Positions 26,632 through 35,680 of a DNA stretch of 64,000 nucleotides are shown one piece after another. Made by a program: the position numbers and the translations under genes. The notes under the pieces are model-generated. The model saw only the letters and a list, made by a program, of their open reading frames with translations. It was not told the origin of the DNA and did not search any database. Position 1 is the stretch's first letter. Each line of letters opens with the position of its first letter. Source of the stretch: Candidatus Agathobaculum intestinipullorum (GTDB taxonomy: Bacteria; Bacillota; Clostridia; Oscillospirales; Butyricicoccaceae); contig DWZQ01000021.1 of assembly GCA_019117485.1 (NCBI GenBank), forward strand, positions 23,604 to 87,603, written 5' to 3'.

Positions 26632-27405
26632 ATGAAACGGGTAAAAAAAGGTGGCGGCGGCGCCAGCTGGATGGATACATACGGCGATATGGTTACGCTG
26701 CTCCTCTGCTTCTTCGTTCTGCTGTATAGTATGTCGACCATCAATGAAACCAAATGGGCGATGATTGTGCAGAGTTTCAAGCGTGATACGACATCAGAAA
26801 CCATGGGAACACCTGGAAAGGGAACTGGTCTGGAGGATGACCAGAGCGATACAGAAGAAGCCACGCAGGAAGATGTTTCAGCGGCGTTGGATCAGATCGC
26901 CATGGCGCTCAATGATTACAGTGATAAGAATAATCTGGAGCAGCAGATGTCCATTACACAGGGCGCGGATTATGTTTTCATTACCTTTCAGGACGCAGTA
27001 TTCTTTACGGGAGATAGTTGGGAACTCCTTGACGCAGGCAAGCAAATGCTTGATCAGGTAGCACAGGCGATCACACCGCAAAATGATCTGATTGATGAAC
27101 TGCGTGTGATGGGCCACACCTCGCAGGGCGACCCCAACAAGGCGAACAATCCGACGGTTGACCGTTTCCTCGCGTCTAATCGCGCGGCGACGGTGACGGT
27201 ATACCTACAGGAAAAGAACGTGATCGATCCGGATAAGCTGGTTAGCGTAGGTTATGGCCAGTGGCGTCCGATCGCCGGGTTCGATACCGATGAGGAACGG
27301 GCGAAAAACCGCCGGGTGGAAATTTTGATCACCGGATTGAATCCGGACAGTGCGGAGAATAGCGTGGAGAAATACTTCACGATCCGTGAGGGCGGAGCCG
27401 AGTAG
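26632..27405 (+). CDS. motB: flagellar motor stator protein MotB
   Basis: 257 residues. A single N-terminal membrane helix with 'WMDTYGDMVTLLLCFFVLLYSMS'; Asp19 is the ion-carrying residue. The C-terminal OmpA/MotB peptidoglycan-binding domain (about 110-245) contains 'VMGHTSQGDPNKANNPTVDRFLASNRAATVTVYL' and 'VGYGQWRPIAGFDTDEERAKNRRVEILI', which anchors the stator to the wall. It is paired with motA and followed by fliM. Confidence 0.95.
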   Translation: MKRVKKGGGGASWMDTYGDMVTLLLCFFVLLYSMSTINETKWAMIVQSFKRDTTSETMGTPGKGTGLEDDQSDTEEATQEDVSAALDQIAMALNDYSDKNNLEQQMSITQGADYVFITFQDAVFFTGDSWELLDAGKQMLDQVAQAITPQNDLIDELRVMGHTSQGDPNKANNPTVDRFLASNRAATVTVYLQEKNVIDPDKLVSVGYGQWRPIAGFDTDEERAKNRRVEILITGLNPDSAENSVEKYFTIREGGAE

Positions 27406-27433
27406 AGTTCATTAAGTAGAAGGATTTGTTATA

Positions 27434-28465
27434 ATGTCTGAAGTTTTATCACAAAGCCAAATCGATGCCCTGCTTGCCGCCGCACGGAACGGTGACATGG
27501 ACATGGGGACGGCCGAGAAAGATAAATCCGAAGAAAAACGGTACCCCAAGTACGATTTCTATAGCCCGAAAAAATTTACGCGTGACCGTCTGAAGATGAT
27601 CAGCAGCGTATTTGAGAGCTATGTTCGGATATTATCCTCCCGGCTGAACGCCATGTTGCATATGTCCTGTGAGTTAGAAGTAGATTCGGTGGAGGAACAG
27701 AGGTATTTCGAATTTTCCAATGCGTTGTCAGAACGGGACGTTCTTACATTGGCAGAGGATTCATTCGATGATGCAGTGGAGAAAGAGCCGATCTTGTTCC
27801 ACGTGACAACCGGCATCATGCTGAGCATGATGGATCGGATGCTGGGCGGAGACGGCGACGTAGAGAGCGAAATTAATTCGGATTATCAGTATACGGATAT
27901 TGAATTGCGGCTGTATAAGGATTTTATGACCAGTATGGTCGATAGCCTGTCCAATGCATGGAAGAATTATATTGATATCAATTTTAAATACCAGAGGGTT
28001 GAGGTAAACCCAACTTTGGTGCAGCTCATCGGGCTGGAAGAAGCGGTCGTGATCGTAGGCATCACAATCCGGACACCGGTAAGCCGGGGGAGGTTCAGTA
28101 TCGTGCTCCCGGGGACGATGCTGAGCGACGTATTTGGTCTGATGAATCGGGAAACGGCCAGTGTCCGCCAGGCAAGCCAGCGCGATAGCGAAGAAATCAT
28201 GGATTTCCTGCGCGTATCCGACTTGGAAATCACAGCGGAATTTCAACATACAACCTTGCGGCTGGAAGATATCTATCATCTGCATGTCGGTGATGTGATC
28301 TTTCTGGATCAGCCAAAAGACTCCAATATTTTCTTGAACATTGGAGGAAAGCGCTGGTTCGATGGCAAATTGGGTGTATTTCAGAAAAACAAGGCGGTTC
28401 GGATAGATAAAACATATGTGCTGTCCGAAATGGAAAATACGCAGGATGAAGGAGAGAGGCAGTAA
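27434..28465 (+). CDS. fliM: flagellar motor switch protein FliM
   Basis: 343 residues. FliM is the middle protein of the C-ring. The N-terminal peptide VLSQSQIDALLAA is the docking site for CheY-P. A CheC-like middle domain (about 45-235) lacks the CheC catalytic Glu/Asn pairs, and the C-terminal SpoA domain (about 255-330) has 'LRLEDIYHLHVGDVIFLDQP'. ATG 27434 lies 28 bases past motB. It is immediately followed by fliY. Confidence 0.96.
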   Translation: MSEVLSQSQIDALLAAARNGDMDMGTAEKDKSEEKRYPKYDFYSPKKFTRDRLKMISSVFESYVRILSSRLNAMLHMSCELEVDSVEEQRYFEFSNALSERDVLTLAEDSFDDAVEKEPILFHVTTGIMLSMMDRMLGGDGDVESEINSDYQYTDIELRLYKDFMTSMVDSLSNAWKNYIDINFKYQRVEVNPTLVQLIGLEEAVVIVGITIRTPVSRGRFSIVLPGTMLSDVFGLMNRETASVRQASQRDSEEIMDFLRVSDLEITAEFQHTTLRLEDIYHLHVGDVIFLDQPKDSNIFLNIGGKRWFDGKLGVFQKNKAVRIDKTYVLSEMENTQDEGERQ

Positions 28466-28467
28466 GA

Positions 28468-29895
28468 ATGGGATCGAGTATATTTAGCCCAATGGCAATG
28501 GATGCGATTGGAGAAATCTTTAATATCAGTCTGGGTTCCTCTGCAACCGCAGTTTCCAACATGCTTGCGCGGCGCGTGGACATCACCACGCCAACGGTCA
28601 GCGTTGTTTCTGCCAAGGATTTCACGCTGGGGGACCTGCAGCCGGCTATTGGTGTTAAGATTGATTATGTGGCTGGCTTGAGCGGCAGCAATATTATGCT
28701 GCTCAAGCGGAGCGATGTCCGTGCAATCGTAGATATCCTGATGGGAACCACGACCAAGGACGAGGATTTCGAGATTAATGAGCTCAACATGAGCGCGATC
28801 TGCGAAGTTATGAACCAGATGATGGGCGCGGCTTCGACCGCGATGTCGGATTTCCTCAGCCGTATGGTCAATATCTCGACGCCGCAGGCGTTTGAGATCG
28901 CAAGCTTACAGGAATTTGTCGATGAGTATTTCCCAGCCAACGGTACTTTGGTCGTTGTCCGGTTCAAGTTTGGCATTGAAGACGCAGTAGAAAGCGAATT
29001 TATGAGTGCGCTGAGTACCGATCTGGCACGCGACCTGTTGCAAGGCTTCGGCATCGGCGGTGCAGATGTAGGCCTTGGGGATGACCAGCAGGAGGCAGCT
29101 CCGGCACCGGAGCCGGAATCGGCTAAGGATAGTGGCGCGGCCCTCAGCCAGGATGAGATCGAAAAGCTGATGGCGCAGAACTTTGCGTCTGAACAGGCTG
29201 CGGCACCCCAGCCGGTGATGACACCGGAGCCGGCCAAGGATAGCGGGGCGGCCCTTAGTCAGGAAGAGATCGAAAAACTGATGGCGCAAAACATGGCGGC
29301 TGAACAGCCGGCTTCGCCGCCGGTGCAGCAGCCTGCACCGCAGCCGGCAGCTACACAACCGGTACCAGCCGCGCAACCCGCCGTACCGCAACAGGCACCG
29401 CAGATGCAGCAGGGTATGCCGCCGATGCAAGGCATGCCGCCTATGACGCAAGACATGCAGCAGGCTTATGCCGGTATGCCGTATCCGCCGTATGGTATGC
29501 AGATGCCGTACCCGCCGATGTACTATATGCCGCCGCAGCAAGCACCGGCACCTGCGCCTGCGGAACCCAAGACAATTAAAACCAGCAAGCCGTCGATGCC
29601 CAAGTTTGAGGAAAGGGCAGCAAGCCTGAACGAAGAACAGGAGGGCAACCTCGACCTGTTGATGTCGGTGCCGGTGGATGTGGCAGTCGAGATCGGCCGT
29701 ACCCGCCGTCGCGTAAAGGATATCCTCAACTACACCAAGGGCTCGCTTGTCGTGCTTGACCGTCTGGCAGGAGACCGGGCGGATCTGTATGTAAATGGCA
29801 AGTGCATTGCCAAGGGTGATATCGTTGTCGTGGATGACAACTTCGGCCTGCGTATTGCGGAGATCGTAGAACCGCTTGCGTTGGAAGACCTTTAA
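28468..29895 (+). CDS. fliY: flagellar motor switch phosphatase FliY (CheC-like + FliN)
   Basis: 475 residues. FliY dephosphorylates CheY-P at the motor and replaces FliN in the C-ring. The CheC-like domain (1-200) has two intact active sites: Asp12/Glu16/Asn19 with Pro42, and Ser109/Glu113/Asn116 with Pro139. The C-terminal SpoA/FliN domain (about 390-475) contains 'LLMSVPVDVAVEIGRTRRRVKDILNYTKGSLVVLDRLAG'. The linker (about 205-385) is Pro/Gln/Ala/Met-rich and holds two copies of a LSQ[DE]EIEKLMAQN peptide resembling the FliM CheY-P-docking motif. The N-terminal docking peptide found in B. subtilis FliY is missing here. The start is two bases after fliM. Confidence 0.94.
   Translation: MGSSIFSPMAMDAIGEIFNISLGSSATAVSNMLARRVDITTPTVSVVSAKDFTLGDLQPAIGVKIDYVAGLSGSNIMLLKRSDVRAIVDILMGTTTKDEDFEINELNMSAICEVMNQMMGAASTAMSDFLSRMVNISTPQAFEIASLQEFVDEYFPANGTLVVVRFKFGIEDAVESEFMSALSTDLARDLLQGFGIGGADVGLGDDQQEAAPAPEPESAKDSGAALSQDEIEKLMAQNFASEQAAAPQPVMTPEPAKDSGAALSQEEIEKLMAQNMAAEQPASPPVQQPAPQPAATQPVPAAQPAVPQQAPQMQQGMPPMQGMPPMTQDMQQAYAGMPYPPYGMQMPYPPMYYMPPQQAPAPAPAEPKTIKTSKPSMPKFEERAASLNEEQEGNLDLLMSVPVDVAVEIGRTRRRVKDILNYTKGSLVVLDRLAGDRADLYVNGKCIAKGDIVVVDDNFGLRIAEIVEPLALEDL
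29122..29181 (+). repeat. FliY linker repeat, copy 1 (FliM-like docking peptide)
   Basis: Twenty codons encoding AKDSGAALSQDEIEKLMAQN. The core LSQDEIEKLM resembles FliM's LSQSQIDALL in this window. Copy 2 begins 111 bases after the start of copy 1. Confidence 0.85.
29233..29292 (+). repeat. FliY linker repeat, copy 2 (FliM-like docking peptide)
   Basis: Twenty codons encoding AKDSGAALSQEEIEKLMAQN, identical to copy 1 at 19 of 20 residues, with scattered silent base changes, so the repeat is kept at the protein level. Confidence 0.85.
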
Positions 29896-29950
29896 TCCAG
29901 TAAACAATATAATTTGATAATATTTTGAAATTGAAAAGGATGGTAAAACA

Positions 29951-30316
29951 ATGGCTAAGATTTTATTGGTAGATGATGCGGCGTTTATGCGAATGATGGT
30001 CAAGAATACGCTGAACGAAAACGGCTACACCGATACTTACGAAGCGAGCGACGGTGCGGAAGCCGTGAACAAGTATGCGGAGTTGCAGCCGGACTTGGTC
30101 ATCATGGACATCACCATGCCGAATATGGATGGTCTGGAAGCACTCAAGGCGATCCGCAAGGCAGACCCGAATGCGTCGGTTGTTATGTGTTCTGCTATGG
30201 GTCAGGAAGCCATGGTTATTGAAGCGATCAAGTCGGGCGCAAAGGACTTTATCGTCAAGCCCTTCAAGCCGGACCGTATCATCAAGACCGTCAGCTCGAT
30301 TGTCGGCGCACCGTAA
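29951..30316 (+). CDS. cheY: chemotaxis response regulator CheY
   Basis: 121 residues, a single receiver domain. The acidic pair Asp8-Asp9 (LLVDDAAFMR), phosphoacceptor Asp53 (VIMDITMPNMDG), switch Ser in VVMCSAMG and Lys in FIVKPFKPD are all present. When phosphorylated by CheA it binds FliM and changes motor rotation. Its place right behind fliY, between the C-ring and export-gate genes, matches Bacillus. CheA itself is not encoded in the window. fliO starts three bases after its stop. Confidence 0.95.
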   Translation: MAKILLVDDAAFMRMMVKNTLNENGYTDTYEASDGAEAVNKYAELQPDLVIMDITMPNMDGLEALKAIRKADPNASVVMCSAMGQEAMVIEAIKSGAKDFIVKPFKPDRIIKTVSSIVGAP

Positions 30317-30319
30317 GCG

Positions 30320-30700
30320 ATGGGAGATGTGCTTCCACTGCTCGGCATGCTGCTGAGTGTCGTTGTTATCCTCTATTTGGCATACTGGGTTACGCGGCGC
30401 GTGGCTATGGGAAGCGGGGCAGGGGTCGGCGCGGCAGGCAACAACATCCGGGTCTATGACCGGCTGGTACTGGGGCAGAATAAATCGCTGGTGATCGTGC
30501 GTGTTGGCGTGCGATGGCTTGTGCTTGGCGTGGCAGACGGGCAGATTACGCTCGTTACCGAGCTTTCTGAAGAGGAGTCGCGGATCTGGCGGCAGCCCAG
30601 ACAGGTCGGCGAGAAGGCTGCGCCTCCCCGCTTTGCAGATATTCTTTCGGATGCCCTGCGTGGCAAAAAGCATGACAAGCAGCAGGGAGGGGACGAGTAA
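30320..30700 (+). CDS. fliO: flagellar biosynthesis protein FliO
   Basis: 126 residues. FliO is a small, poorly conserved membrane protein that helps FliP assemble into the export gate. One N-terminal membrane helix (MGDVLPLLGMLLSVVVILYLAYWVTRRV) is followed by a small beta domain ('IRVYDRLVLGQNKSLVIVRVGVRWLVLGVADGQITLVTEL'), the FliO/FliZ pattern. The charged C-terminal tail is cytoplasmic. Its stop overlaps the fliP start (TAATG), and this position just before fliP is diagnostic. Confidence 0.88.
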   Translation: MGDVLPLLGMLLSVVVILYLAYWVTRRVAMGSGAGVGAAGNNIRVYDRLVLGQNKSLVIVRVGVRWLVLGVADGQITLVTELSEEESRIWRQPRQVGEKAAPPRFADILSDALRGKKHDKQQGGDE

Positions 30701-31365
30701 TGGCGGAAGGCCTGATCAATGTAAATGGCGACAGCGTGCAAACGCTGGAGATATTGTTCCTGACCACAGTCATTACGCTGCTGCCTTCTATGCTTGTGAT
30801 GATGACGTCCTTTTCGCGTATCATCATCTCGCTTTCCTTTTTGCGTACTGCGCTGGGCACGCAGCAGAATCCACCCAATATGGTGCTGATTGGCATTGCG
30901 CTTTTTTTGACGTTGTTCATTATGAATCCAGTGCTGACGCAGATTCAGCAGGAAGCATATGAGCCGTATACCCGGCAGGAGATCACGCAGGAAGAAGCGT
31001 TGGATCGGGCGCAGGTGCCGCTCAAGAATTTCATGCTGCGCAATACTGAGTCTTCTGCATTGACGCTGTTTTGTGACCTTGCGGGCGTAGACGAACCGGC
31101 CACTGATGAGGCGGCCATGGAGCTGCCGCTGCGTGTGGTGATTCCGTCTTATATGACAAGCGAACTCAAAGCGGCGTTTCAGATTGGTTTCTTCCTGTAT
31201 ATCCCTTTCATGCTGATCGATATCGTGGTTTCGTCCACTCTGATGAGTATGGGCATGATCATGCTGCCGCCGGCAATGATTTCCATGCCGTTTAAGCTTT
31301 TACTGTTTATTACGGTGGATGGCTGGCAGCTTCTGTTTTCAACGCTGGCCCAGGGATTCCGGTAG
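30700..31365 (+). CDS. fliP: flagellar export-gate protein FliP
   Basis: 221 residues with four membrane helices. FliP forms the helical core of the type III export gate with FliQ and FliR. Family signatures: 'LLPSMLVMMTSFSRIIISLSFLRTALGTQQNPPN' and 'LKAAFQIGFFLYIPFMLIDIVVSSTLMSMGMIMLPP'. No cleavable signal peptide is evident, unlike enterobacterial FliP. It overlaps fliO by one base and is followed by fliQ. Confidence 0.96.
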   Translation: MAEGLINVNGDSVQTLEILFLTTVITLLPSMLVMMTSFSRIIISLSFLRTALGTQQNPPNMVLIGIALFLTLFIMNPVLTQIQQEAYEPYTRQEITQEEALDRAQVPLKNFMLRNTESSALTLFCDLAGVDEPATDEAAMELPLRVVIPSYMTSELKAAFQIGFFLYIPFMLIDIVVSSTLMSMGMIMLPPAMISMPFKLLLFITVDGWQLLFSTLAQGFR

Positions 31366-31384
31366 CAGATAGGGAGGTTGAGCC

Positions 31385-31645
31385 TTGGATCAAAATCAGA
31401 TTATTGATATCCTGCGGGAAGGGATCTGGGTCGCACTTAAGATCAGCGGGCCGATGCTGGTGCTTAGTATGGCGGTTGGCGTGCTGGTGGCGATTTTCCA
31501 GGCAGCGACGCAGATCCATGAGCAGACGCTGGCGTTCATCCCGAAACTGCTGCTCATTGTGGCCTTTTTCCTGCTGGCCGGCAGTTGGATGCTGTCGAGT
31601 ATGCAGGATTTTACACGAATGATATTTACCCAGATGATAAGTTGA
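31385..31645 (+). CDS. fliQ: flagellar export-gate protein FliQ
   Basis: 86 residues with two membrane helices; standard length. The sequence 'VALKISGPMLVLSMAVGVLVAIFQAATQIHEQTLAFIPKLL' is the FliQ signature. Start TTG 31385 follows GGGAGG at good spacing. FliQ stacks around the FliP/FliR core of the gate. It lies between fliP and fliR as in most flagellar operons. Confidence 0.95.
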   Translation: MDQNQIIDILREGIWVALKISGPMLVLSMAVGVLVAIFQAATQIHEQTLAFIPKLLLIVAFFLLAGSWMLSSMQDFTRMIFTQMIS

Positions 31646-31667
31646 CGAGGAGGGGACAGCGAGCAGG

Positions 31668-32444
31668 ATGATCGATGAAGCAGAGCTGACGCTGTTCCTG
31701 TATATCCTGATGCGTATGACGGGATTTGTGGTGTTTAACCCGCTGTTAGGCGGGCGTACCGATATCCCGGCTTTGATCAAAGCGGGCATGACCATGGTGC
31801 TGGCGGTGGCGGTTTTTTCTTTGACCGACCCTGTGCAGCCTGCGGTGCCGACCACGGTGATAGAGTTTGCGGTTCGCGCATTGCTTGAACTGGCGTTGGG
31901 TTATCTTGTCGCAGTACTGGTTCACTTCTTTTTTTATGTGGTTTTGCAGGCGGGCCAGATGATTGACGCCCAGATGGGCATGAACATGTCGGAAACGTAT
32001 GACCCAACTATGGGCACCAATACGTCGATGACGGGTACGATGCTCAATATCATGATGGTGCTCATTTTCTTCACGGCGGGTGGACATATCACGCTGTTGC
32101 GCATCCTGCTTGGTTCAGGGGAGATTATCCCGTTCGGGACAGTTTCGCTCGGTACAGCGGCTGCAACCTATGTGCTGGAGATGTTTGCATCCTGTGTTGT
32201 GCTGGCGCTTAAACTGTGTATGCCGATTTTGGCGGCGGAATTGCTTGGCCAACTGGGAATGGGTATTTTGATGAAGGTCATCCCGCAGATCAATGTATTT
32301 GCGATCAATTTTGAATTAAAGATTATTTTGGGCATGGCTATGGTGCTGCTGCTCCTGCCTTTGATGGGTGAGTTTGTACTGGGTATGGAAAAGCAGATGT
32401 TGGTTGCGATTGAGCAGTCGATGAAGGTGATAGCCGGAGCCTGA
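31668..32444 (+). CDS. fliR: flagellar export-gate protein FliR
   Basis: 258 residues with about six hydrophobic segments. FliR completes the FliPQR gate. The segment 'YLVAVLVHFFFYVVLQAGQMIDAQMGMNMSETYDPTMGTNTSMTG' is characteristic. GAGGAGGGG precedes ATG 31668. flhB follows after 30 bases. Confidence 0.94.
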   Translation: MIDEAELTLFLYILMRMTGFVVFNPLLGGRTDIPALIKAGMTMVLAVAVFSLTDPVQPAVPTTVIEFAVRALLELALGYLVAVLVHFFFYVVLQAGQMIDAQMGMNMSETYDPTMGTNTSMTGTMLNIMMVLIFFTAGGHITLLRILLGSGEIIPFGTVSLGTAAATYVLEMFASCVVLALKLCMPILAAELLGQLGMGILMKVIPQINVFAINFELKIILGMAMVLLLLPLMGEFVLGMEKQMLVAIEQSMKVIAGA

Positions 32445-32474
32445 TAAAAGGCGTTATAAAGGGGGGAATGTACC

Positions 32475-33551
32475 ATGCCGGGTGGCGCAGGCGAAAAAAC
32501 AGAAAAAGCCACACCAAAAAAACGGCGTGACGAACGAAAAAAAGGTAATGTCATGATGAGTCAGGACGCCGTGGCGGTGGCAACGCTGTTTGCCAGCTAT
32601 GTTGCGCTGCGGTTTGGCCTTTCTCTTATGGTAGACGCCATGGCAAGCGTGGTGAAGTATTGCATCAGTCTGGTTGGCAGCGTGCCAACCGGCGGCGCGA
32701 GCGCCATCGGGACGGAGATGATGGCCCGTACGACGATGGCGTTGGCGCAGTCGGTTGCAATCCCGTTGCTGGCGACGGTGCTTGCAGCCGTCGTGGCGAC
32801 CTTTGCACAGACGAGGCTGTTGGTCACATTTGAGGCCCTGCGGCCGAAATTCAGCCGGATGAACCCACTCGAGGGTATCAAACGCCTGTTTTCTTTGAAA
32901 AGCATCGTAGAAGCGCTTAAGGGCGTGCTCAAGATCTCGATCTTGCTGTTCCTGATTTACCGGTTTGTCACCGGATCGTTGCTGACGTTTTCCCGCTATA
33001 TGGATTCTGATTTGGCTGTGGCGTTGGTATCAATGCGCGATTTGGCTTTTCAGCTGATCCTTGAGGTCGGCGTTGCTTTTCTGGTGCTTGCTTTTTTCGA
33101 TTTCCTGTATCAACGTTGGAATTTTGAGCGTCAGCTCAGGATGTCCAAGGAAGAGGTTAAGGAAGAATACAAGCAGACAGAAGGCGACCCGAAAATCAAG
33201 GGTAAGATCAAGGAAGCGCAGCGCAAGATCGCGCAGTCCCGTATGATGCAGGCGGTGCCGGGCGCGGATGTTGTCATCCGTAACCCGACGCATTATGCCG
33301 TCGCATTGAGGTACAAGCCGGGCAAGGATGCCGCGCCGGTGGTTGTGGCAAAGGGACAGGACGCGTTGGCGCTCCGCATTGTTGCAGTTGCGGAGGAAAG
33401 CGGCGTGACCGTGATCGAAAACAGGCCGTTGGCTCGCGCGCTGTATGCCAGCGCGGAGGTGGGGCAGATGATCCCACCCGACCAGTATGGCCCGGTCGCG
33501 GAGGTTCTGGTTTATATTTACAAGCTCAATCACCGTAGCCTTCCGAAATAG
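32475..33551 (+). CDS. flhB: flagellar export switch protein FlhB
   Basis: 358 residues. The N-terminus GEKTEKATPKKRRDERKKGNV is the classic FlhB/YscU start. Four membrane helices follow (about 30-215). The cytoplasmic domain has the self-cleaving NPTH motif ('VVIRNPTHYAVALRY') at about 265, whose cleavage switches export from rod/hook to filament substrates. 'ARALYASAEVGQMIPPDQYGPVAEVLVYIYKLN' is the conserved C-terminal part. GGGGGGAATG precedes the start. Confidence 0.96.
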   Translation: MPGGAGEKTEKATPKKRRDERKKGNVMMSQDAVAVATLFASYVALRFGLSLMVDAMASVVKYCISLVGSVPTGGASAIGTEMMARTTMALAQSVAIPLLATVLAAVVATFAQTRLLVTFEALRPKFSRMNPLEGIKRLFSLKSIVEALKGVLKISILLFLIYRFVTGSLLTFSRYMDSDLAVALVSMRDLAFQLILEVGVAFLVLAFFDFLYQRWNFERQLRMSKEEVKEEYKQTEGDPKIKGKIKEAQRKIAQSRMMQAVPGADVVIRNPTHYAVALRYKPGKDAAPVVVAKGQDALALRIVAVAEESGVTVIENRPLARALYASAEVGQMIPPDQYGPVAEVLVYIYKLNHRSLPK

Positions 33552-33581
33552 ATCTAAAACGGTGATAGAAATGGTGGAGTT

Positions 33582-35657
33582 ATGAAACGACTTTTTGACA
33601 ACGTGATATCGGTTTTTGTCGTGGTCATCGTGTTGTTCCTACTGATCCCACTGCCGCCGTTCCTGCTGGACGTATTCTTTATCATCAACATCTCTCTGGC
33701 GCTGATCATTTTGTTGATCACCATGAATATCCATGAGCCGCTGGAGTTTTCGATTTTCCCATCCCTGTTGTTGATTACAACGCTGTTCCGCTTGGGTTTG
33801 AATGTATCGTCCACCCGTCTGATCCTCTCTGAGGGCGGACAGGCAGGTCAGGTCATTCAGGTGTTCGGTGAATTTGTTATTCAGGGCAACGTGGTCATTG
33901 GTGTTATCATCTTCCTGATCATCGTTTTGATGCAGTTCATCGTTATCACCAAGGGCGCCGAGCGCGTGGCCGAGGTTGCTGCCCGCTTTACGCTCGATTC
34001 GATGCCCGGCAAACAAATGGCGATCGACGCCGACCTGTCCTCTGGTCTGATAGATGAGCAGGAGGCTAAGCAGCGCCGCTATAAGATTCAGCGTGAAGCG
34101 GATTTCTACGGCGCCATGGACGGTGCTACCAAGATCGTCAAGGGCGACGCGATTATGTCGATCATTATCACGTCGATCAACTTTATCGCAGGTTCAATCA
34201 TTGGCATTGTGCAGTCGGGTATGGAGCTGAGTGAGGTGCTCAGCGTTTACTCGATTGCCACCATCGGTGACGGTCTGGTTTCCCAGCTACCGGCACTGAT
34301 GATTTCAACGGCAACGGGCATGATTGTTACCCGTGCGGTATCCGAGGACAGCCTGAACAAGGATGTTATCAAGCAGTTCTTGGCGCAGCCGCAGTCGTTG
34401 ATGATTGCCGCAGTGATTCTAGGTGTGTTTGCGATTCTGCCGGGCACCCCGCATATCCAGCTGATTTTGATTGCCGCGGCGCTGTTTTTCACCAGCCGTC
34501 GAGTTACAGCGAACATGCTGGCATTGCAGCGTGAAAAGGAAGCCCTGCCGGCCGCACAGGAGCAGGCCAAAAAGCAGGCCGAAGCGCAGCAGACCGAAAT
34601 GGAATACTACAAGGATGTTAACAACATCTATTCTCTGATTAACGTAGAGCCAATCGAAATGGAATTTGGTTACAGCCTGATTCCGTTGGTGGACGAGTCC
34701 CGTGGCGGCAAGCTGATCAGCCGTATCGTTATTTTCCGTCGACAGTATGCGCAGGAGATGGGCTTTGTCGTGCCTTCGATTCGTTTGCGCGACGCGTCTA
34801 TGCTGGGCACAAACCAGTATGTGATCAAGATCAAGGGCGAAGAGGTCGCGCGCGGCGAGATCCTGCTCGACTATTATTTGGCGCTTGAACCAGCCAATCC
34901 CGCTGGAGAGATCGAAGGTATTGAGACGATCGAACCGGCATACGGTATCCCGTCCCGTTGGATTCTGCCGGAGAACAAGGAAATGGCGGAAATCTATGGT
35001 TATACTGTCATCGACCCGCTTTCGGTTATGCTCACGCACCTGTCCGAAACGGTGAAAAAGCATACCTATGAATTGCTCAACCGTGCGGAGACCATCCAAC
35101 TGGTCGAAAACCTCAAGCGCACTGCACCGCAGCTGGTAGAGGAAGCATTCCCCAATGTGGTGTCGTATGCCATGCTGGAGAAAATCCTGTGTAACCTGCT
35201 CAAAGAGGGCATTCCGATCAAGGATATGGGCACGATCGTCGAAACCACGGTGGATGCGCTGGCGATCACGCGTGACGTTGATCTGATTACGGAAAGCGTG
35301 CGTGCGCAGCTGAAGCGCACGATCACACACCGCTTCTGCGAGGACGGCCGCCTGAGCGTGATTACGCTGGACGCCGAGGTAGAGAAGAAGATCGTTGCAA
35401 GCCTGACCAAGAACGACCAAGGCGTGTATCTGGCGCTGGGGCCTGAACTGATGCAGCGTCTGTTGGGTCAGCTTAACGAACATCTGAAGAAATTTTCCGA
35501 GCTGTCGCAAAAGCCAATTTTGCTGACCAGCCATATCATCCGTATTTATCTCAGCCGGTTGCTGGATCAATTCTATCCGGAACTGATCGTACTTTCGTTT
35601 AACGAGGTGATCACAAGCGTACAGATCCAGGCGCTGGGCAATATCACACTGTCGTAA
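33582..35657 (+). CDS. flhA: flagellar export-gate protein FlhA
   Basis: 691 residues, the normal length. Seven to eight membrane helices (1-320) contain the FHIPEP-family stretch 'FRLGLNVSSTRLILSEGGQAGQVIQVFGEFVIQGN' and 'RVAEVAARFTLDSMPGKQMAIDADLSSGLIDEQEAKQRR', which is also the proton-interaction loop. The C-terminal domain forms the nonameric docking ring for export substrates and chaperones. In Bacillus and many Clostridia flhF and flhG follow flhA; here the sigma factor gene comes next, 23 bases later. Confidence 0.96.
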   Translation: MKRLFDNVISVFVVVIVLFLLIPLPPFLLDVFFIINISLALIILLITMNIHEPLEFSIFPSLLLITTLFRLGLNVSSTRLILSEGGQAGQVIQVFGEFVIQGNVVIGVIIFLIIVLMQFIVITKGAERVAEVAARFTLDSMPGKQMAIDADLSSGLIDEQEAKQRRYKIQREADFYGAMDGATKIVKGDAIMSIIITSINFIAGSIIGIVQSGMELSEVLSVYSIATIGDGLVSQLPALMISTATGMIVTRAVSEDSLNKDVIKQFLAQPQSLMIAAVILGVFAILPGTPHIQLILIAAALFFTSRRVTANMLALQREKEALPAAQEQAKKQAEAQQTEMEYYKDVNNIYSLINVEPIEMEFGYSLIPLVDESRGGKLISRIVIFRRQYAQEMGFVVPSIRLRDASMLGTNQYVIKIKGEEVARGEILLDYYLALEPANPAGEIEGIETIEPAYGIPSRWILPENKEMAEIYGYTVIDPLSVMLTHLSETVKKHTYELLNRAETIQLVENLKRTAPQLVEEAFPNVVSYAMLEKILCNLLKEGIPIKDMGTIVETTVDALAITRDVDLITESVRAQLKRTITHRFCEDGRLSVITLDAEVEKKIVASLTKNDQGVYLALGPELMQRLLGQLNEHLKKFSELSQKPILLTSHIIRIYLSRLLDQFYPELIVLSFNEVITSVQIQALGNITLS

Positions 35658-35680
35658 GGCTTATATGAGGGGGGAACGCC

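Noticed and set aside
28906-30003. 365-codon antisense ORF opposite fliY and cheY
   Set aside because: The Arg/His-rich composition is the reverse complement of the Pro/Gln/Ala linker of FliY; not a gene.
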